Source: Sphingobacteriales bacterium UTBCD1 (GTDB taxonomy: Bacteria; Bacteroidota; Bacteroidia; Chitinophagales; Chitinophagaceae). From it: a DNA stretch of 64,000 bases. Location: the NCBI GenBank assembly GCA_002066995.1, contig MWTC01000038.1, positions 27,407 to 91,406 of the forward strand, read 5' to 3'. A program made the translations under genes and the position numbers. Positions within the stretch are counted from its first letter, which is position 1, and the number at the start of each line of letters is the position of its first letter. The notes under the pieces were generated by a model, which worked only from the letters and a program-made list of their open reading frames with translations, had not been told where the DNA came from and did not search any database. Shown one piece after another: positions 9,186 through 18,933 of this stretch.

Positions 9186-10703
9186 ATGATCGATTTTGTG
9201 AAAAACAGAATAAGCGGAAGTGACCGGAGCCTGCATGATGAGACCAGGCAGGGCGAAGCTTATGTTCCTGCGGCCGGTGAAGTGATTGGCTTTACCAAAA
9301 AGTTCTTCATAGAAAGCTATGGGTGCCAGATGAACTTTGCTGACAGTGAGATCGTAGCATCTATCCTGAATCATAACGGGTTTGGCGCAACCCGGAATTT
9401 TGAAGAAGCAGATCTTATTTTCTTAAACACCTGTTCCGTACGTGAAAAAGCAGAACAGACAGTTCGTAAAAGATTGACTGAATTCAAAAAATTAAAAGAA
9501 AAAAGGCCCGGTGTTTTAGTCGGTGTGCTGGGCTGCATGGCTGAAAGGCTGAAATCAAAATTCCTGGAAGAAGAAAAATTAGTTGATATTGTAGTTGGTC
9601 CTGATGCATACAGGTCACTGCCTGCATTGATCGCAGAAGCAGAGGGAGGTCAAAAAGCGGTTAACGTTCTCCTGAGCCGCGAAGAGACTTATGCTGATAT
9701 TTCACCCGTTCGCTTAGATAGCAATGCTGTGACTGCATTTGTCAGCATTATGCGTGGATGCAATAACATGTGTTCATTTTGTGTAGTTCCTTTCACCCGC
9801 GGCAGGGAAAGAAGCCGGGATCCGGAATCGATCTTAAAAGAATGCAGAGATCTTTTCGGGTATGGATACCGGGAAGTAACTCTCTTAGGACAGAATGTGG
9901 ACAGTTATTGTTTTACCCCGCAACGCTCCATTGATGAAATGAACAGTGAACCTGATCCAGAAGAATTGAATACTGCAATAAAAGTTGAAGGTTCGGAATA
10001 CTGCCGGCCGGAAACAGTAACGTTTGCAAATCTTTTGGAAAAAGTGGCGCAGATATCTCCCCTGCTCAGAGTAAGATTTTCGACTTCTCACCCGAAAGAC
10101 ATCACGGATGATGTATTGCATACTATGGCCAGGTACGGGAATATCTGCAACTACATTCACCTGCCGGTGCAGAGCGGATCTACCAGGATACTGCAACTGA
10201 TGAACCGCACGTACACCAGGGAATGGTATATGAAAAAAATTGACCGCATCCGTGAACTGATTCCCGATTGCGGTATCAGTGCAGATGTCATTGCGGGCTT
10301 CTGCAGCGAGACAGAAGAAGATCATGCAGATACATTAAGCGTAATGGAATACAGCAAGTATGACATGAGCTATATGTTCTTCTACAGTGAACGTCCGGGT
10401 ACGCTGGCACAAAGGAGGTTTGAAGACGATGTACCTGCAGAAGTAAAGAAAAGGAGATTGCAGGAGATCGTCGAACTGCAAAACAGGCTATCATTGGAAA
10501 GTAACAAAAGAGATATCGGGAAAACATTCAATGTGCTGATAGAGGGAAACAGCAAACGAAGTGATCGGGATTGGATGGGGAGAAATTCACAAAACAAAGT
10601 GATCGTATTCCCGAAAGAAAGGCATCCATTGAAAAAGGGAGATTATGTGAATGTGCAGGTGGAAGATTGCACACAGGCAACATTAATTGGAAAAATAGTA
10701 TGA
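9186..10703 (+). CDS. miaB: tRNA-2-methylthio-N6-dimethylallyladenosine synthase
   Basis: MiaB is a radical-SAM methylthiotransferase that adds a methylthio group to i6A37 in tRNAs reading UNN codons. The 505-aa protein shows the N-terminal UPF0004 domain with cluster cysteines in [25 protein letters not shown] and [10 protein letters not shown]. The radical-SAM motif is C192/C196/C199 (CNNMCSFC), followed by [14 protein letters not shown]-terminal TRAM domain begins near residue 440. The usual MiaB core is about 440-470 aa; extra length comes from the N-terminal leader and an insertion around residues 245-275 ([10 protein letters not shown]). Cytosolic. Confidence 0.96.
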   Translation: MIDFVKNRISGSDRSLHDETRQGEAYVPAAGEVIGFTKKFFIESYGCQMNFADSEIVASILNHNGFGATRNFEEADLIFLNTCSVREKAEQTVRKRLTEFKKLKEKRPGVLVGVLGCMAERLKSKFLEEEKLVDIVVGPDAYRSLPALIAEAEGGQKAVNVLLSREETYADISPVRLDSNAVTAFVSIMRGCNNMCSFCVVPFTRGRERSRDPESILKECRDLFGYGYREVTLLGQNVDSYCFTPQRSIDEMNSEPDPEELNTAIKVEGSEYCRPETVTFANLLEKVAQISPLLRVRFSTSHPKDITDDVLHTMARYGNICNYIHLPVQSGSTRILQLMNRTYTREWYMKKIDRIRELIPDCGISADVIAGFCSETEEDHADTLSVMEYSKYDMSYMFFYSERPGTLAQRRFEDDVPAEVKKRRLQEIVELQNRLSLESNKRDIGKTFNVLIEGNSKRSDRDWMGRNSQNKVIVFPKERHPLKKGDYVNVQVEDCTQATLIGKIV

Positions 10704-10775
10704 TACAAAATCAAAAGTAAAATTCATAAGAGCTATTATTCTGTTTTGAAATTTTACTTTGACAATTGACAACGA

Positions 10776-12017
10776 ATGGAATTACAATCAATAAAAAACC
10801 GTTTTGGAATCATCGGCAACTCCCCGGCATTGAATTATGCATTGCAGGTAGCGGTGCAGGTGGCCGCCACCGACCTTACGGTGCTGATCATGGGTGAAAG
10901 CGGGGTGGGAAAAGAAGCATTCTCCCTGATCATTCATTCCCTTTCTGCAAGAAAACATAATTCACTCATTGCCGTAAACTGCGGCGCCATTCCCGAAGGC
11001 ACCATTGACTCCGAACTGTTCGGCCATGAAAAAGGATCATTCACCGGCGCTGTGGATTCACGAAAAGGATATTTTGAAACAGTAAATGGCGGAACAATTT
11101 TCCTGGATGAGATCGGGGAACTGCCGCATGGAACGCAGGCCCGCTTGCTGCGTGTACTTGAAACAGGAGAATTTATCCGGGTGGGTTCTTCCAAGGTGCA
11201 GAAAACAGATGTAAGAGTTATTGCTGCTTCCAATAAAGATCTGCTGCAACTGGTTCAGCAGGGAAAATTCCGTGAAGATCTTTACTATCGTTTGAATACT
11301 GTTCCGATCCGGGTACCTTCATTGCGTGACCGGAAAGAAGATGTTCATTTACTCTTCAGAAAATTTGCATCTGATTTTGCAGACAAATACAAAACCGCTT
11401 CAGTTCAGCTGGATGATGAAGCGGTAAACCTGCTAACCAATTATCCATGGCCGGGCAATGTCCGTGAGCTAAAAAACATTGCGGAACAGATCTCCGTTCT
11501 TTCTGAAAATAAAATGGTGACGGCAAAAGAACTTCACAAATTCTTACAGCCTTATTCCGGTTCACGGCTTCCGGTGCTGGCAGGTACAGGCGTGAATTCC
11601 CAGGAATTTTCCAATGAAAGAGAGCTCCTTTACAAACTTTTCTTCGACATGAAAAAAGATGTAAACGAATTAAAACGAATGTTCCTGGAAGTGCTGCAAC
11701 ACCCCGAACCGGCGATAAAAGACCAGGCATTGATCAATGAACTTAAAGAATTACGCAGTCATGATCAAATGCAGCCGATGATTGTACAACCTGCTTCTAC
11801 ACAGGTGCCATCTGTTCCCCTCTCGATCGGGCCTAACAACGGGATACAGGAACACGAAGAAATAGAAGAAAGCCTCAGTATCGTAGATAAAGAAAAAGAA
11901 CTGATCATTAAAGCATTGAAAAAACACCGAGGCAAAAGAAAAGATGCCGCACTGGATCTTGGTATCAGTGAACGGACATTATACCGGAAACTGAAAGAAT
12001 ACAACATAGAAGAATGA
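10776..12017 (+). CDS. Sigma-54-dependent transcriptional activator
   Basis: A 413-aa enhancer-binding protein with an AAA+ ATPase starting almost at the N-terminus: Walker A GESGVGKE (40-47), the sigma-54 contact loop GSFTGA (87-92; usually GAFTGA), Walker B GGTIFLDEIGEL (105-116), and a Fis-type helix-turn-helix at about 380-411 (DLGISERTLYRKLKEYN). There is no receiver, GAF or PAS domain, so activity is probably set by a partner or by expression. It is directly upstream of lptE (26 bp), which suggests a shared transcript with envelope genes. Confidence 0.9.
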   Translation: MELQSIKNRFGIIGNSPALNYALQVAVQVAATDLTVLIMGESGVGKEAFSLIIHSLSARKHNSLIAVNCGAIPEGTIDSELFGHEKGSFTGAVDSRKGYFETVNGGTIFLDEIGELPHGTQARLLRVLETGEFIRVGSSKVQKTDVRVIAASNKDLLQLVQQGKFREDLYYRLNTVPIRVPSLRDRKEDVHLLFRKFASDFADKYKTASVQLDDEAVNLLTNYPWPGNVRELKNIAEQISVLSENKMVTAKELHKFLQPYSGSRLPVLAGTGVNSQEFSNERELLYKLFFDMKKDVNELKRMFLEVLQHPEPAIKDQALINELKELRSHDQMQPMIVQPASTQVPSVPLSIGPNNGIQEHEEIEESLSIVDKEKELIIKALKKHRGKRKDAALDLGISERTLYRKLKEYNIEE

Positions 12018-12043
12018 TCAGCGGTGCAGTAAGAAATTAAAAC

Positions 12044-12556
12044 ATGACATTAAATCAAAAAATATTCAACTCCCTGAAAATTTTTGCAGCGCTTATCCTT
12101 ATCAGCAGCTGCAGGATTTACAAGTTTCATGATGTCTCCATTCCCATTGATGTGAAGACCGTCAAAGTAAATTATATTGAGAATAAGGCACAATATGTTA
12201 ATCCGCAGCTGAGCCCCCAGCTATCTGATAAACTCCGTCAAAAAATTGTAAGCCAGACAAGGCTGTCACAGACAAATGCGGATAATGCAGACTGGGAAAT
12301 CAGCGGATATGTCAACAATTATTCATTCAGCACTTCTGCAATATCAGGACAGCGTGAAGCCAATAACAGGCTGACGGTGGGCGTTCATATCACTTTGAAT
12401 GACCGCAAGCTTAATAAAGTGAGTGAGTATGACGTGAGCCGGAATTTTGAGTTCCCCGCTTCTCAATCACTGGAACAGGCTGAGGCAAGCCTGAGTGATG
12501 AAATGATCCGGTCATTGACAGATGATATCTTCAACCGTATTTTCTCACAATGGTAA
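12044..12556 (+). CDS. lptE: LptE family lipoprotein (LPS assembly)
   Basis: A 170-aa lipoprotein. The signal ends in a lipobox-like ILISSC with the lipidated C23. The family plugs the LptD barrel in the outer membrane during lipopolysaccharide insertion. Features fitting the Bacteroidota type are DVSIPIDVKTVKVNYIENKA near the start, NRLTVGVHITLNDRK in the middle, and a C-terminal helix (SLTDDIFNRIFSQW). It is 26 bp downstream of the sigma-54 activator and 20 bp before the next gene. The symbol rests on family and context. Confidence 0.78.
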   Translation: MTLNQKIFNSLKIFAALILISSCRIYKFHDVSIPIDVKTVKVNYIENKAQYVNPQLSPQLSDKLRQKIVSQTRLSQTNADNADWEISGYVNNYSFSTSAISGQREANNRLTVGVHITLNDRKLNKVSEYDVSRNFEFPASQSLEQAEASLSDEMIRSLTDDIFNRIFSQW

Positions 12557-12576
12557 GCTATTCTTAAATTGCATGT

Positions 12577-13317
12577 ATGAATGCCAGGATTGATCAGTTG
12601 GTACAATCTGTTTTACATAAAAAATCATTGTCAGAATGTAATGTGGAGGAATTACAAAAACTGGCAGAGCAGTTCCCCTATTCTTCTGCCATGCAATTAT
12701 TGTTTACTGCAAAGCTGAAGACAGTAGATCCCGAAAAATACAAACTGCAACTTCAAAGAGCATCATTATTTGCCACAAATCCCCTGTGGTTGAATTACCT
12801 GATGCGTGATGATTCAAACTATTCAGAAAAACCGGTTCCCGAAAAAAGCGAACAGGAGGAGCAGGAATCCACCCAAACAGAACAGGCGTCCCCGGTTTTG
12901 GTACCTAAGTTGAAGGACAGCGATCCGGAAAACCGAAACCAGGAAATGATATTTGAGCCTTATCATACCGTTGACTACTTTGCTTCACAGGGAGTAAAAA
13001 TTAAAGCGGAGGACAAACCTCAGGATAAGTTCGGGCAACAACTTAAAAGTTTTACTGAATGGTTAAAAATTCTCAGGAAAGTTCCTGCAACAGAGATCAG
13101 CCAAACAATAGATGCGGGCCAGGAAAAAAAAGTGGAACAACTTGCCGCCCACTCCATTGAAGACCGGGATGTGGTGACAGAGGCAATGGCTGAAGTATGG
13201 GAAAAGCAGGGAAATGCCGTCAAAGCCATAGAAATTTACAGCAAATTAGGTTTGCTCAATCCCTCTAAAAGTTCTTACTTTGCAGCCAAAATTGAACACT
13301 TAAAGAATTGGAGCTGA
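12577..13317 (+). CDS. Conserved Bacteroidota protein with TPR-like C-terminus
   Basis: A 246-aa soluble protein. Residues about 15-75 are helical (VEELQKLAEQFPYSSAMQLL), followed by a charged low-complexity linker rich in E/Q/S (about 85-120). The C-terminus, TEAMAEVWEKQGNAVKAIEI with a following YSKLGLLNP, reads as a single TPR-like helix pair. Such genes commonly sit between lptE and secG in this phylum. The TGA stop is one base before the secG ATG, suggesting coupled translation. Function unknown. Confidence 0.7.
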   Translation: MNARIDQLVQSVLHKKSLSECNVEELQKLAEQFPYSSAMQLLFTAKLKTVDPEKYKLQLQRASLFATNPLWLNYLMRDDSNYSEKPVPEKSEQEEQESTQTEQASPVLVPKLKDSDPENRNQEMIFEPYHTVDYFASQGVKIKAEDKPQDKFGQQLKSFTEWLKILRKVPATEISQTIDAGQEKKVEQLAAHSIEDRDVVTEAMAEVWEKQGNAVKAIEIYSKLGLLNPSKSSYFAAKIEHLKNWS

Positions 13318-13318
13318 T

Positions 13319-13678
13319 ATGACTATTTTATTTGTGATCCTGATCGTTATTGCAAGTATTGTGCTTACCCTGATCGTACTGATCCAGAACCCTAAAGGCG
13401 GCGGACTGACCGGAAACATTGCAGGATTCAGCAATCAGTTCATGGGAGTAAAACAAACAACAGACGTGCTGGAAAAAGGAACTTGGATCTTTTTCGCTGT
13501 GATAGCGGCACTTTGCCTGCTCTCAACTTTTTTTATTTCAAAAAATACTTCTAACAGAACTGATGAAATTCAAAAAGTCAGCAACACGGCGCCCCTGAAT
13601 ACACAACCCGTCAACAACAGTAACACAACCCAGCTGCCTGTAAACCAGCCGGTACAGGCTACGGACAGCGGTAAATAA
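13319..13678 (+). CDS. secG: Preprotein translocase subunit SecG
   Basis: SecG is the small SecYEG channel subunit. This 119-aa copy has two transmembrane helices (residues about 2-22 and 55-75) separated by the diagnostic loop LIQNPKGGGLTGNIAG and a conserved FMGVKQTTDVLEKGT segment. The C-terminal tail (from about residue 80) is N/T/Q/P-rich, as usual in Bacteroidota. The start one base after the upstream stop implies co-translation, and a hairpin terminator follows at 13702-13726. Confidence 0.93.
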   Translation: MTILFVILIVIASIVLTLIVLIQNPKGGGLTGNIAGFSNQFMGVKQTTDVLEKGTWIFFAVIAALCLLSTFFISKNTSNRTDEIQKVSNTAPLNTQPVNNSNTTQLPVNQPVQATDSGK

Positions 13679-13701
13679 AAATGTTTAAAACTATAAGGCC
13701 A

Positions 13702-13726
13702 CCCTGTCGCTGCGACGGGGTTTTTT
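13702..13726 (+). terminator. Rho-independent terminator after secG
   Basis: CCCTGTCG pairs with CGACGGGG around a CTG loop (one G-T wobble), followed directly by six T residues. It ends the activator-lptE-secG run before mltG. Confidence 0.85.
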
Positions 13727-13745
13727 GTTTATTTTGTAGTATCGT

Positions 13746-14768
13746 ATGAAGAACAAACGAAACCTTGTAACAGCAATCCTGTTCTTACTCCTTATCATTC
13801 TTTTTGCAGGCTGGAAATTTTTCGGCCCTGCATTTTCCGCTTCACAAGGTGATTTCTTTTTTATAAAAACCGGATCGGACTTTAAAGATGTACAAAATGA
13901 ATTGCTGGATAAAAAGATTCTCTCTTCCACTACCTGGTTTAACTGGGCATCAAAACTGCTGCAATACAAAAACATAAAACCCGGGCGCTATAAGATCGGC
14001 AGGGAAACAAGTCTTTTTTCATTTATCAGGATGCTGAAAAACGGTAACCAGACACCGGTCAGGTTTGTAATCACAAAACTGAGAACTCCCGAAGACCTTG
14101 CCAAAAAAGCAGGAGCAGTGTTTGAATGTGATTCATTGCAGATGATCCATTTCCTGAAAAACCCCGATTCATTAAAAGCTTTTGGACTGGATACCAATAC
14201 CGCAATGTCTGCTGTCATGCCTTACACGTATTCGGTAAAATGGAATACAACCCCGGGAAAAATATTCCAGAACTTTTTTACTGCGTATAAAACTTTCTGG
14301 AGCCAGGATCGGAAGAGCAAGGCAGAAAGTTTAAATCTTTCACCGGTACAGGTCAGCACTCTTGCCTCCATCATCGAAGAAGAAACTAATAATAAAAGTG
14401 ATAAAGCGGACATTGCGAGTGTTTACCTCAACCGTCTTGCCATCGGAATGCCCCTGCAGGCAGATCCAACGATCAAATTTGCCATGAAAGATTTTGAACT
14501 GAAACGCATTTACCATGCTTACCTTTCCGTTGCATCGCCTTATAATACCTATACCAACAAAGGATTACCTCCCGGGCCAATCTGCACACCTTCGATCGAA
14601 TCCATAGAAGCTGTACTGAATGCACCAAAAACAAATTACCTGTATTTTGTTGCCAGCAGTAATTTTGATGGCAGCAGTGTATTCAGCAGTACTTTAGCAG
14701 AGCATTTGAAAAATGCCAGAGCGTACCAGCAGGCACTGAATAAGCTCGATTCGTCCAATAAGAAATAA
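13746..14768 (+). CDS. mltG: Endolytic murein transglycosylase MltG
   Basis: MltG cleaves nascent glycan strands in peptidoglycan at the inner membrane. The 340-aa protein has a short cytoplasmic N-terminus, one transmembrane anchor (residues about 8-24), a LysM-like region, and the YceG catalytic domain with SIIEEETNNKSDKADIASVY, where the second glutamate after SII is the likely catalytic acid. Downstream are LQADPTIKFA and NTYTNKGLPPGPICTPS, both hallmarks of the family. It ends two bases before the YihY-family gene. Confidence 0.93.
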   Translation: MKNKRNLVTAILFLLLIILFAGWKFFGPAFSASQGDFFFIKTGSDFKDVQNELLDKKILSSTTWFNWASKLLQYKNIKPGRYKIGRETSLFSFIRMLKNGNQTPVRFVITKLRTPEDLAKKAGAVFECDSLQMIHFLKNPDSLKAFGLDTNTAMSAVMPYTYSVKWNTTPGKIFQNFFTAYKTFWSQDRKSKAESLNLSPVQVSTLASIIEEETNNKSDKADIASVYLNRLAIGMPLQADPTIKFAMKDFELKRIYHAYLSVASPYNTYTNKGLPPGPICTPSIESIEAVLNAPKTNYLYFVASSNFDGSSVFSSTLAEHLKNARAYQQALNKLDSSNKK

Positions 14769-14770
14769 AG

Positions 14771-15715
14771 ATGCCGTTTCTTACCCGATTTAAAAAAAAT
14801 ATCAACCGTTCTTCTCTTATCAGGTTCCTGGTAAGTAAAAGCAAACACATATTGCTGCCCGGGTTCAACGGTATTCCTCTTTACAATGTTATTGATTTTT
14901 TCATACAGCAGGTAAGAACGGTTGGCATGAAAGAAAGAGCCGCCGCCATCTCATTTAATTTCGTAATGGCAATACCGCCTACAATCATTTTTTTATTTAC
15001 CCTGTTGCCATACCTGCCAATTTCCAACCAGTTTGAACATGCACTTTACAGCCTGATCCGGGATATCATTCCCGGCCAGGAGCATAATTCACCGCTGATC
15101 AGATTCATACATGATATAATCAACAAGCCGAGAACCGGTTTATTATCCCTTGGATTTATATTGTCCCTTTACTTTTCTTCCAATGCCATGCTGGGCATCA
15201 TGAGATCTTTTAATAAAAATTTACCCGGTTTTAAAAAAAGAACCGATCTGCAAAAACGGGGCGTTGCACTGCGTTTAACTTTAATTCTTTTTGTACTTGT
15301 TTTCACCTCCGCCCTGTTGCTGATAGCAAGAGGGGTGATCCTGGAATATATTGGCCTGAAAAATCATAACGTCCGTACTTTGATCAATAATATCCGATGG
15401 ATCATTATCATTCTTTTATTTTTCGGGTGTGTCTCTTATATCTATCGTCATGCTCCTGCCGTGTCAAAGAAATGGAAACTGATCAATCCGGGTTCTATCC
15501 TTGCCTCCTTCCTGATGATTCTTTGCACTTACCTGTTTTCCTATTGGGTCAACCATTTTGCACTTTATAACCAGCTCTATGGCCCGCTCGGTACCATACT
15601 GATACTGATTGCAATGATCTATTTTAATTCTTTGGTATTACTTATTGGCTTTGAGCTTAATGTCAGCATAACAGCGCTGAAGGAAATAGCAGCAAAACAG
15701 GATAAAGGGATGTAA
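14771..15715 (+). CDS. YihY/BrkB-family inner-membrane protein
   Basis: A 314-aa membrane protein of the YihY/virulence factor BrkB family, historically mislabelled RNase BN. About six hydrophobic segments are seen. Signature pieces are KERAAAISFNFVMAIPPTII near residue 55 (the conserved AAALAYY-like helix), LYFSSNAMLGIMRSFN, and NQLYGPLGTILILIAMIYF near the C-terminus. Transport role unproven. It starts 2 bp after mltG and is probably co-transcribed with it. Confidence 0.85.
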   Translation: MPFLTRFKKNINRSSLIRFLVSKSKHILLPGFNGIPLYNVIDFFIQQVRTVGMKERAAAISFNFVMAIPPTIIFLFTLLPYLPISNQFEHALYSLIRDIIPGQEHNSPLIRFIHDIINKPRTGLLSLGFILSLYFSSNAMLGIMRSFNKNLPGFKKRTDLQKRGVALRLTLILFVLVFTSALLLIARGVILEYIGLKNHNVRTLINNIRWIIIILLFFGCVSYIYRHAPAVSKKWKLINPGSILASFLMILCTYLFSYWVNHFALYNQLYGPLGTILILIAMIYFNSLVLLIGFELNVSITALKEIAAKQDKGM

Positions 15716-15777
15716 GGACTATGCTAATTACCCGTTTTCACCACTGAATATGCTGAATTAAAATAAAAAAGATACTT

Positions 15778-16266
15778 ATGAAAAGACTACTGATCTATAT
15801 TGCCAAATGCGTAACCGGTGTTTTGATTGCATTTTCACTGGCCAATTTGCTTCACTATAATGATTATATATGGTGTCTTATTTCCATCATCCTTGTTCTC
15901 TCGCCGGATGCAAAAGATGCGATACCGCAAGCATCTAACCGGATCAAAGCAAATCTCATTGGCGCCGCTGCAGGGATGACGATGCTTTTATTCCATGCAG
16001 CACCCGGCTTCACCGTAAGTGGCGCTGTGATTATCACCATTATCGTCTGCTTTTTTACCAAACTGGAAACAACTACCCGGACAGCACTGGCGGCTACCAT
16101 CATTGTTACCATTCATGAAAACGGGAAATATATATGGGATACTGCATTGGAACGTGTGATCGCAGTGGTAGCCGGTTGCCTTATCGGGATCATTATCACT
16201 TTGATTTTCCATTCACGGTTCATCAGTTCTTCAATTGAGCCCGGTTTGAAAACAAATGAAAGTTAA
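15778..16266 (+). CDS. FUSC-like / aromatic acid exporter-type membrane protein
   Basis: A 162-aa protein with about four transmembrane helices, resembling the N-terminal module of FUSC/ArAE (YgaH-like) proteins. The segment LSPDAKDAIPQASNRIKANL, followed by GAAAGM, is the conserved cytosolic loop of that family (R..GT..GA pattern), and a final segment VIAVVAGCLIGIIITLIF precedes a short tail. No soluble domain is attached, so it may be a short stand-alone form. It converges on the DUF1810 gene. Confidence 0.7.
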   Translation: MKRLLIYIAKCVTGVLIAFSLANLLHYNDYIWCLISIILVLSPDAKDAIPQASNRIKANLIGAAAGMTMLLFHAAPGFTVSGAVIITIIVCFFTKLETTTRTALAATIIVTIHENGKYIWDTALERVIAVVAGCLIGIIITLIFHSRFISSSIEPGLKTNES

Positions 16267-16319
16267 AATTTCAAACCTGCCATTCTGTATTATCACCTGT
16301 AAACTCCAATACCCTTTTA

Positions 16320-16772
16320 CTACTGTTCATTCTTTTCCTGATGTTGTAACAGATCGAGTGTCTTTTGATCAAATTGACCTTTGAAATAACGGTCAATAAC
16401 TTTTTTGAAAATATTATCCGCACTGCCATCAGTGATCGCAAACAATGTCATGCTGGATCTTAATTTCACATCGTCCGGGAATCCGAAGATAAGGCTTGCA
16501 TTCGTTTGTTCAAGACGAAGAAGTTCGCTCGCTATTTCTCTTAAACGAAATCCAAGCACCGGGTGATCCAGGTATTCTGTTGCTTCTTTCAAATCAGCAA
16601 TTGCATAAAACAGGGAAATATCACTATGCCCAAGGCCGCATAGTTGAGGAAATATATACCACATCCAGTGGCTACTCTTTTTCCCTGATCTGATCTCGGC
16701 AAGAGCAATGGCGTAATCCGTTTCCTGGACTTTTATAAATCTGCCTAAATCCTTTTTCACTATACTTTTCAA
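16320..16772 (-). CDS. DUF1810 family protein
   Basis: A 150-aa soluble protein with the DUF1810 signature: FIKVQETDYAIALAEIRSGK, then HWMWYIFPQLCGLGHS, then a helical C-terminus with SSMTLFAI. Function of the family is unknown. Start: a stop codon lies immediately upstream of the TTG at 16772, so translation begins at that TTG or the GTG four codons later; no ATG is available. The gene sits 14 bp downstream of the TrmH-type gene on the same strand. Confidence 0.85.
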   Translation of the reverse strand: MKSIVKKDLGRFIKVQETDYAIALAEIRSGKKSSHWMWYIFPQLCGLGHSDISLFYAIADLKEATEYLDHPVLGFRLREIASELLRLEQTNASLIFGFPDDVKLRSSMTLFAITDGSADNIFKKVIDRYFKGQFDQKTLDLLQHQEKNEQ

Positions 16773-16786
16773 TTAATACGTTACTG

Positions 16787-17374
16787 TTAAACCTGGTCAA
16801 GTTCCCACTCTTTCAACAAACACTCAATTTTGCTCTCCTCAAAATTAGTGCGGCTATAATGACCCGCAATATTTTTCTGGCGAAAAGCTTCATATAAAGT
16901 AACAGCACATGCTACACTGATATTCAGAGAACGGATGATGCCCACCTGGGGTATAATGAAATTTCCGTCAGCCCGTTTCCTGATTTCTTCGCTCACCCCG
17001 TCATGCTCATTGCCAAAAACCAAAGCAATACTTCTGGTGAAATCCAGGCTGTGCAGGCTTACCGCATCACTGCTCAGATGTGTCGTCAATATAGTTGAGT
17101 AAGATTTTCTCAGATCCAAAAAACATTCTTCCGCATTATCGTATTGATGCACCGAAAGCCATTTGGCAGCGCTGGAAGAACTTTTGGCTCCCCATTTTTT
17201 ATGGCGGGGAATCTTTGTATTGAGTACATAAATATCCTGCACTCCCACTGCATCACAGGTGCGCATCACGGCAGAAATATTATGCGGGTCAAAAACATTT
17301 TCCAGTACAACAGTAATATCACATTGTCTTTTTTGTAAAACTGAAAGCAATTTTTGTTTTCTTTCCGGAGTCAT
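16787..17374 (-). CDS. TrmH-type (SPOUT) RNA 2'-O-methyltransferase
   Basis: A 195-aa SPOUT-fold methyltransferase. The three signature motifs are present: motif 1 VLENVFDPHNISAVMRTCDA near residue 25, motif 2 ALVFGNEHDGVSEE near residue 110, and motif 3 IPQVGIIRSLNISVACAVTL near 145. This pattern fits tRNA Gm18 methyltransferase (TrmH) better than 23S RlmB, as there is no N-terminal substrate-binding domain, but the exact target is inferred. ATG start at 17374; divergent from mmsA. Confidence 0.85.
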   Translation of the reverse strand: MTPERKQKLLSVLQKRQCDITVVLENVFDPHNISAVMRTCDAVGVQDIYVLNTKIPRHKKWGAKSSSSAAKWLSVHQYDNAEECFLDLRKSYSTILTTHLSSDAVSLHSLDFTRSIALVFGNEHDGVSEEIRKRADGNFIIPQVGIIRSLNISVACAVTLYEAFRQKNIAGHYSRTNFEESKIECLLKEWELDQV

Positions 17375-17475
17375 AAAACTGTATTGATTAACTTGTATAA
17401 CAGTCTAAAATAAGTATATTTACAATCACAGCATTCATTGTTAACAATCTTAATAAGAGTCAATTATCACACAAT

Positions 17476-18933
17476 ATGAAATACAACCCTGTTCAAAACT
17501 ATATCAACGGGAAATTTGTTGATGTATCTTCCCGCAGGACGCTTGATGTTATCTCACCTATTGACGGAAAATTACTTTCAAAAGTACCTATGTCCACCGC
17601 CGGCGACCTGGATCTTGCAGTAAGATCTGCCCGGAGCGCATTCCTGAAATGGAGCCGCATGCCGATTAAAGAAAGGGTGCAGGTCTTTTACCAATACAAA
17701 TACCTGCTTGAAAAATATTTAAAAGAGCTGTCTGAACTGGTGAGTGAAGAAAATGGGAAAACAATAAATGAAGCTGTGGCAGAAGTTGAAAAAAGTATTG
17801 AGTTAACGGAATTTGCCTGCTCGTTACCGCAATTGGTTACCGGCGAAGTACTGGAAGTAAGCCGGGGCGTTGAATGCCGGACGGAGCATGTGCCATTAGG
17901 AGTTGTTGCTTCAATTGTCCCTTTCAATTTTCCCAACATGGTTCCCAACTGGACCATACCCAATGCAATTGCCCTGGGAAATTGCATGATCATCAAACCA
18001 TCAGAAAAAGTTCCCTTGAGTTGCGGAAGAATGGCACAATTATTAAAAGAAGCGGGATTGCCCGATGGCGTTTTTAATATCGTCAATGGCGACAGTGAAA
18101 TCGTTGAAGCGATCTGTGATCACCCGGAAATTGAAGCCGTATCATTTGTTGGCTCTACAAAAGTGGCTAAGATAGTTTACCAGCGGGCTACCGGAAATTT
18201 CAAAAGAGTACTGGCGTTGGGAGGAGCAAAAAATCACCTGATGGTATTGCCTGATGCAAAAGCAGACATGACAGCACAAAATGTCGCTGCCAGCATGAGC
18301 GGTTGTGCCGGGCAGCGATGCATGGCGGCAAGTGCCATGGTGGGTGTTGGAAATGTGGATCATATCATTGACAAGATCTGCGATGAAGCACGAAAAATTG
18401 TACCGGGGAAAAATCTTGGCGCCGTCATCAGCAAAGAAGCAAAGGAAAGAATAGAAAAATATATTACGGAAGCAGAAAAACAGGGTGCAAAAATTTTAGT
18501 GGACGGCAGAAATGCAAGAGTGGAAGGAAAAGAAAATGGAGCCTATGTTGGCCCCACGGTGATTGATTATGTAAAGCCGGAAATGGCCGTTGCCAAAGAA
18601 GAAATTTTCGGACCGGTGATCAGCATCATGCGGACAAAATCCCTGGATGAAGCATTAGAAATAGAAAACTCAAATCCTTATGGGAATGCAGCATCGGTGT
18701 TTACACAAAATGGCGGGTTGGCAAGATACGTGATTGATCATGCCAGCGCCGGAATGGTTGGTGTCAATGTTGGCGTGCCGGTACCAAGAGAACCATTTTC
18801 TTTTGGCGGATGGAATGAAAGCAAATTTGGCGTGGGCGATATTACTGGAAAAAGTTCCATTGAATTCTGGACTAAATTGAAAAAGAGTACCACGAAATGG
18901 AACCCGGAGGCGGGAGTGAACTGGATGAGTTAA
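17476..18933 (+). CDS. mmsA: CoA-acylating methylmalonate/malonate-semialdehyde dehydrogenase
   Basis: A 485-aa ALDH-superfamily enzyme converting (methyl)malonate semialdehyde, NAD and CoA to propionyl- or acetyl-CoA, NADH and CO2. Seen: the NAD-binding region PFNFPNMVPNWTIPNAIALG, the glycine motif FVGST, and catalytic Cys282 in GCAGQRCMA. The CAGQRCMA context is specific for MMSDH rather than ordinary ALDHs. Here it would be the terminal step of uracil/thymine catabolism, acting on the product of the aminotransferase at 19294. It opens the 10.5-kb co-directional pyrimidine cluster. Confidence 0.92.
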   Translation: MKYNPVQNYINGKFVDVSSRRTLDVISPIDGKLLSKVPMSTAGDLDLAVRSARSAFLKWSRMPIKERVQVFYQYKYLLEKYLKELSELVSEENGKTINEAVAEVEKSIELTEFACSLPQLVTGEVLEVSRGVECRTEHVPLGVVASIVPFNFPNMVPNWTIPNAIALGNCMIIKPSEKVPLSCGRMAQLLKEAGLPDGVFNIVNGDSEIVEAICDHPEIEAVSFVGSTKVAKIVYQRATGNFKRVLALGGAKNHLMVLPDAKADMTAQNVAASMSGCAGQRCMAASAMVGVGNVDHIIDKICDEARKIVPGKNLGAVISKEAKERIEKYITEAEKQGAKILVDGRNARVEGKENGAYVGPTVIDYVKPEMAVAKEEIFGPVISIMRTKSLDEALEIENSNPYGNAASVFTQNGGLARYVIDHASAGMVGVNVGVPVPREPFSFGGWNESKFGVGDITGKSSIEFWTKLKKSTTKWNPEAGVNWMS

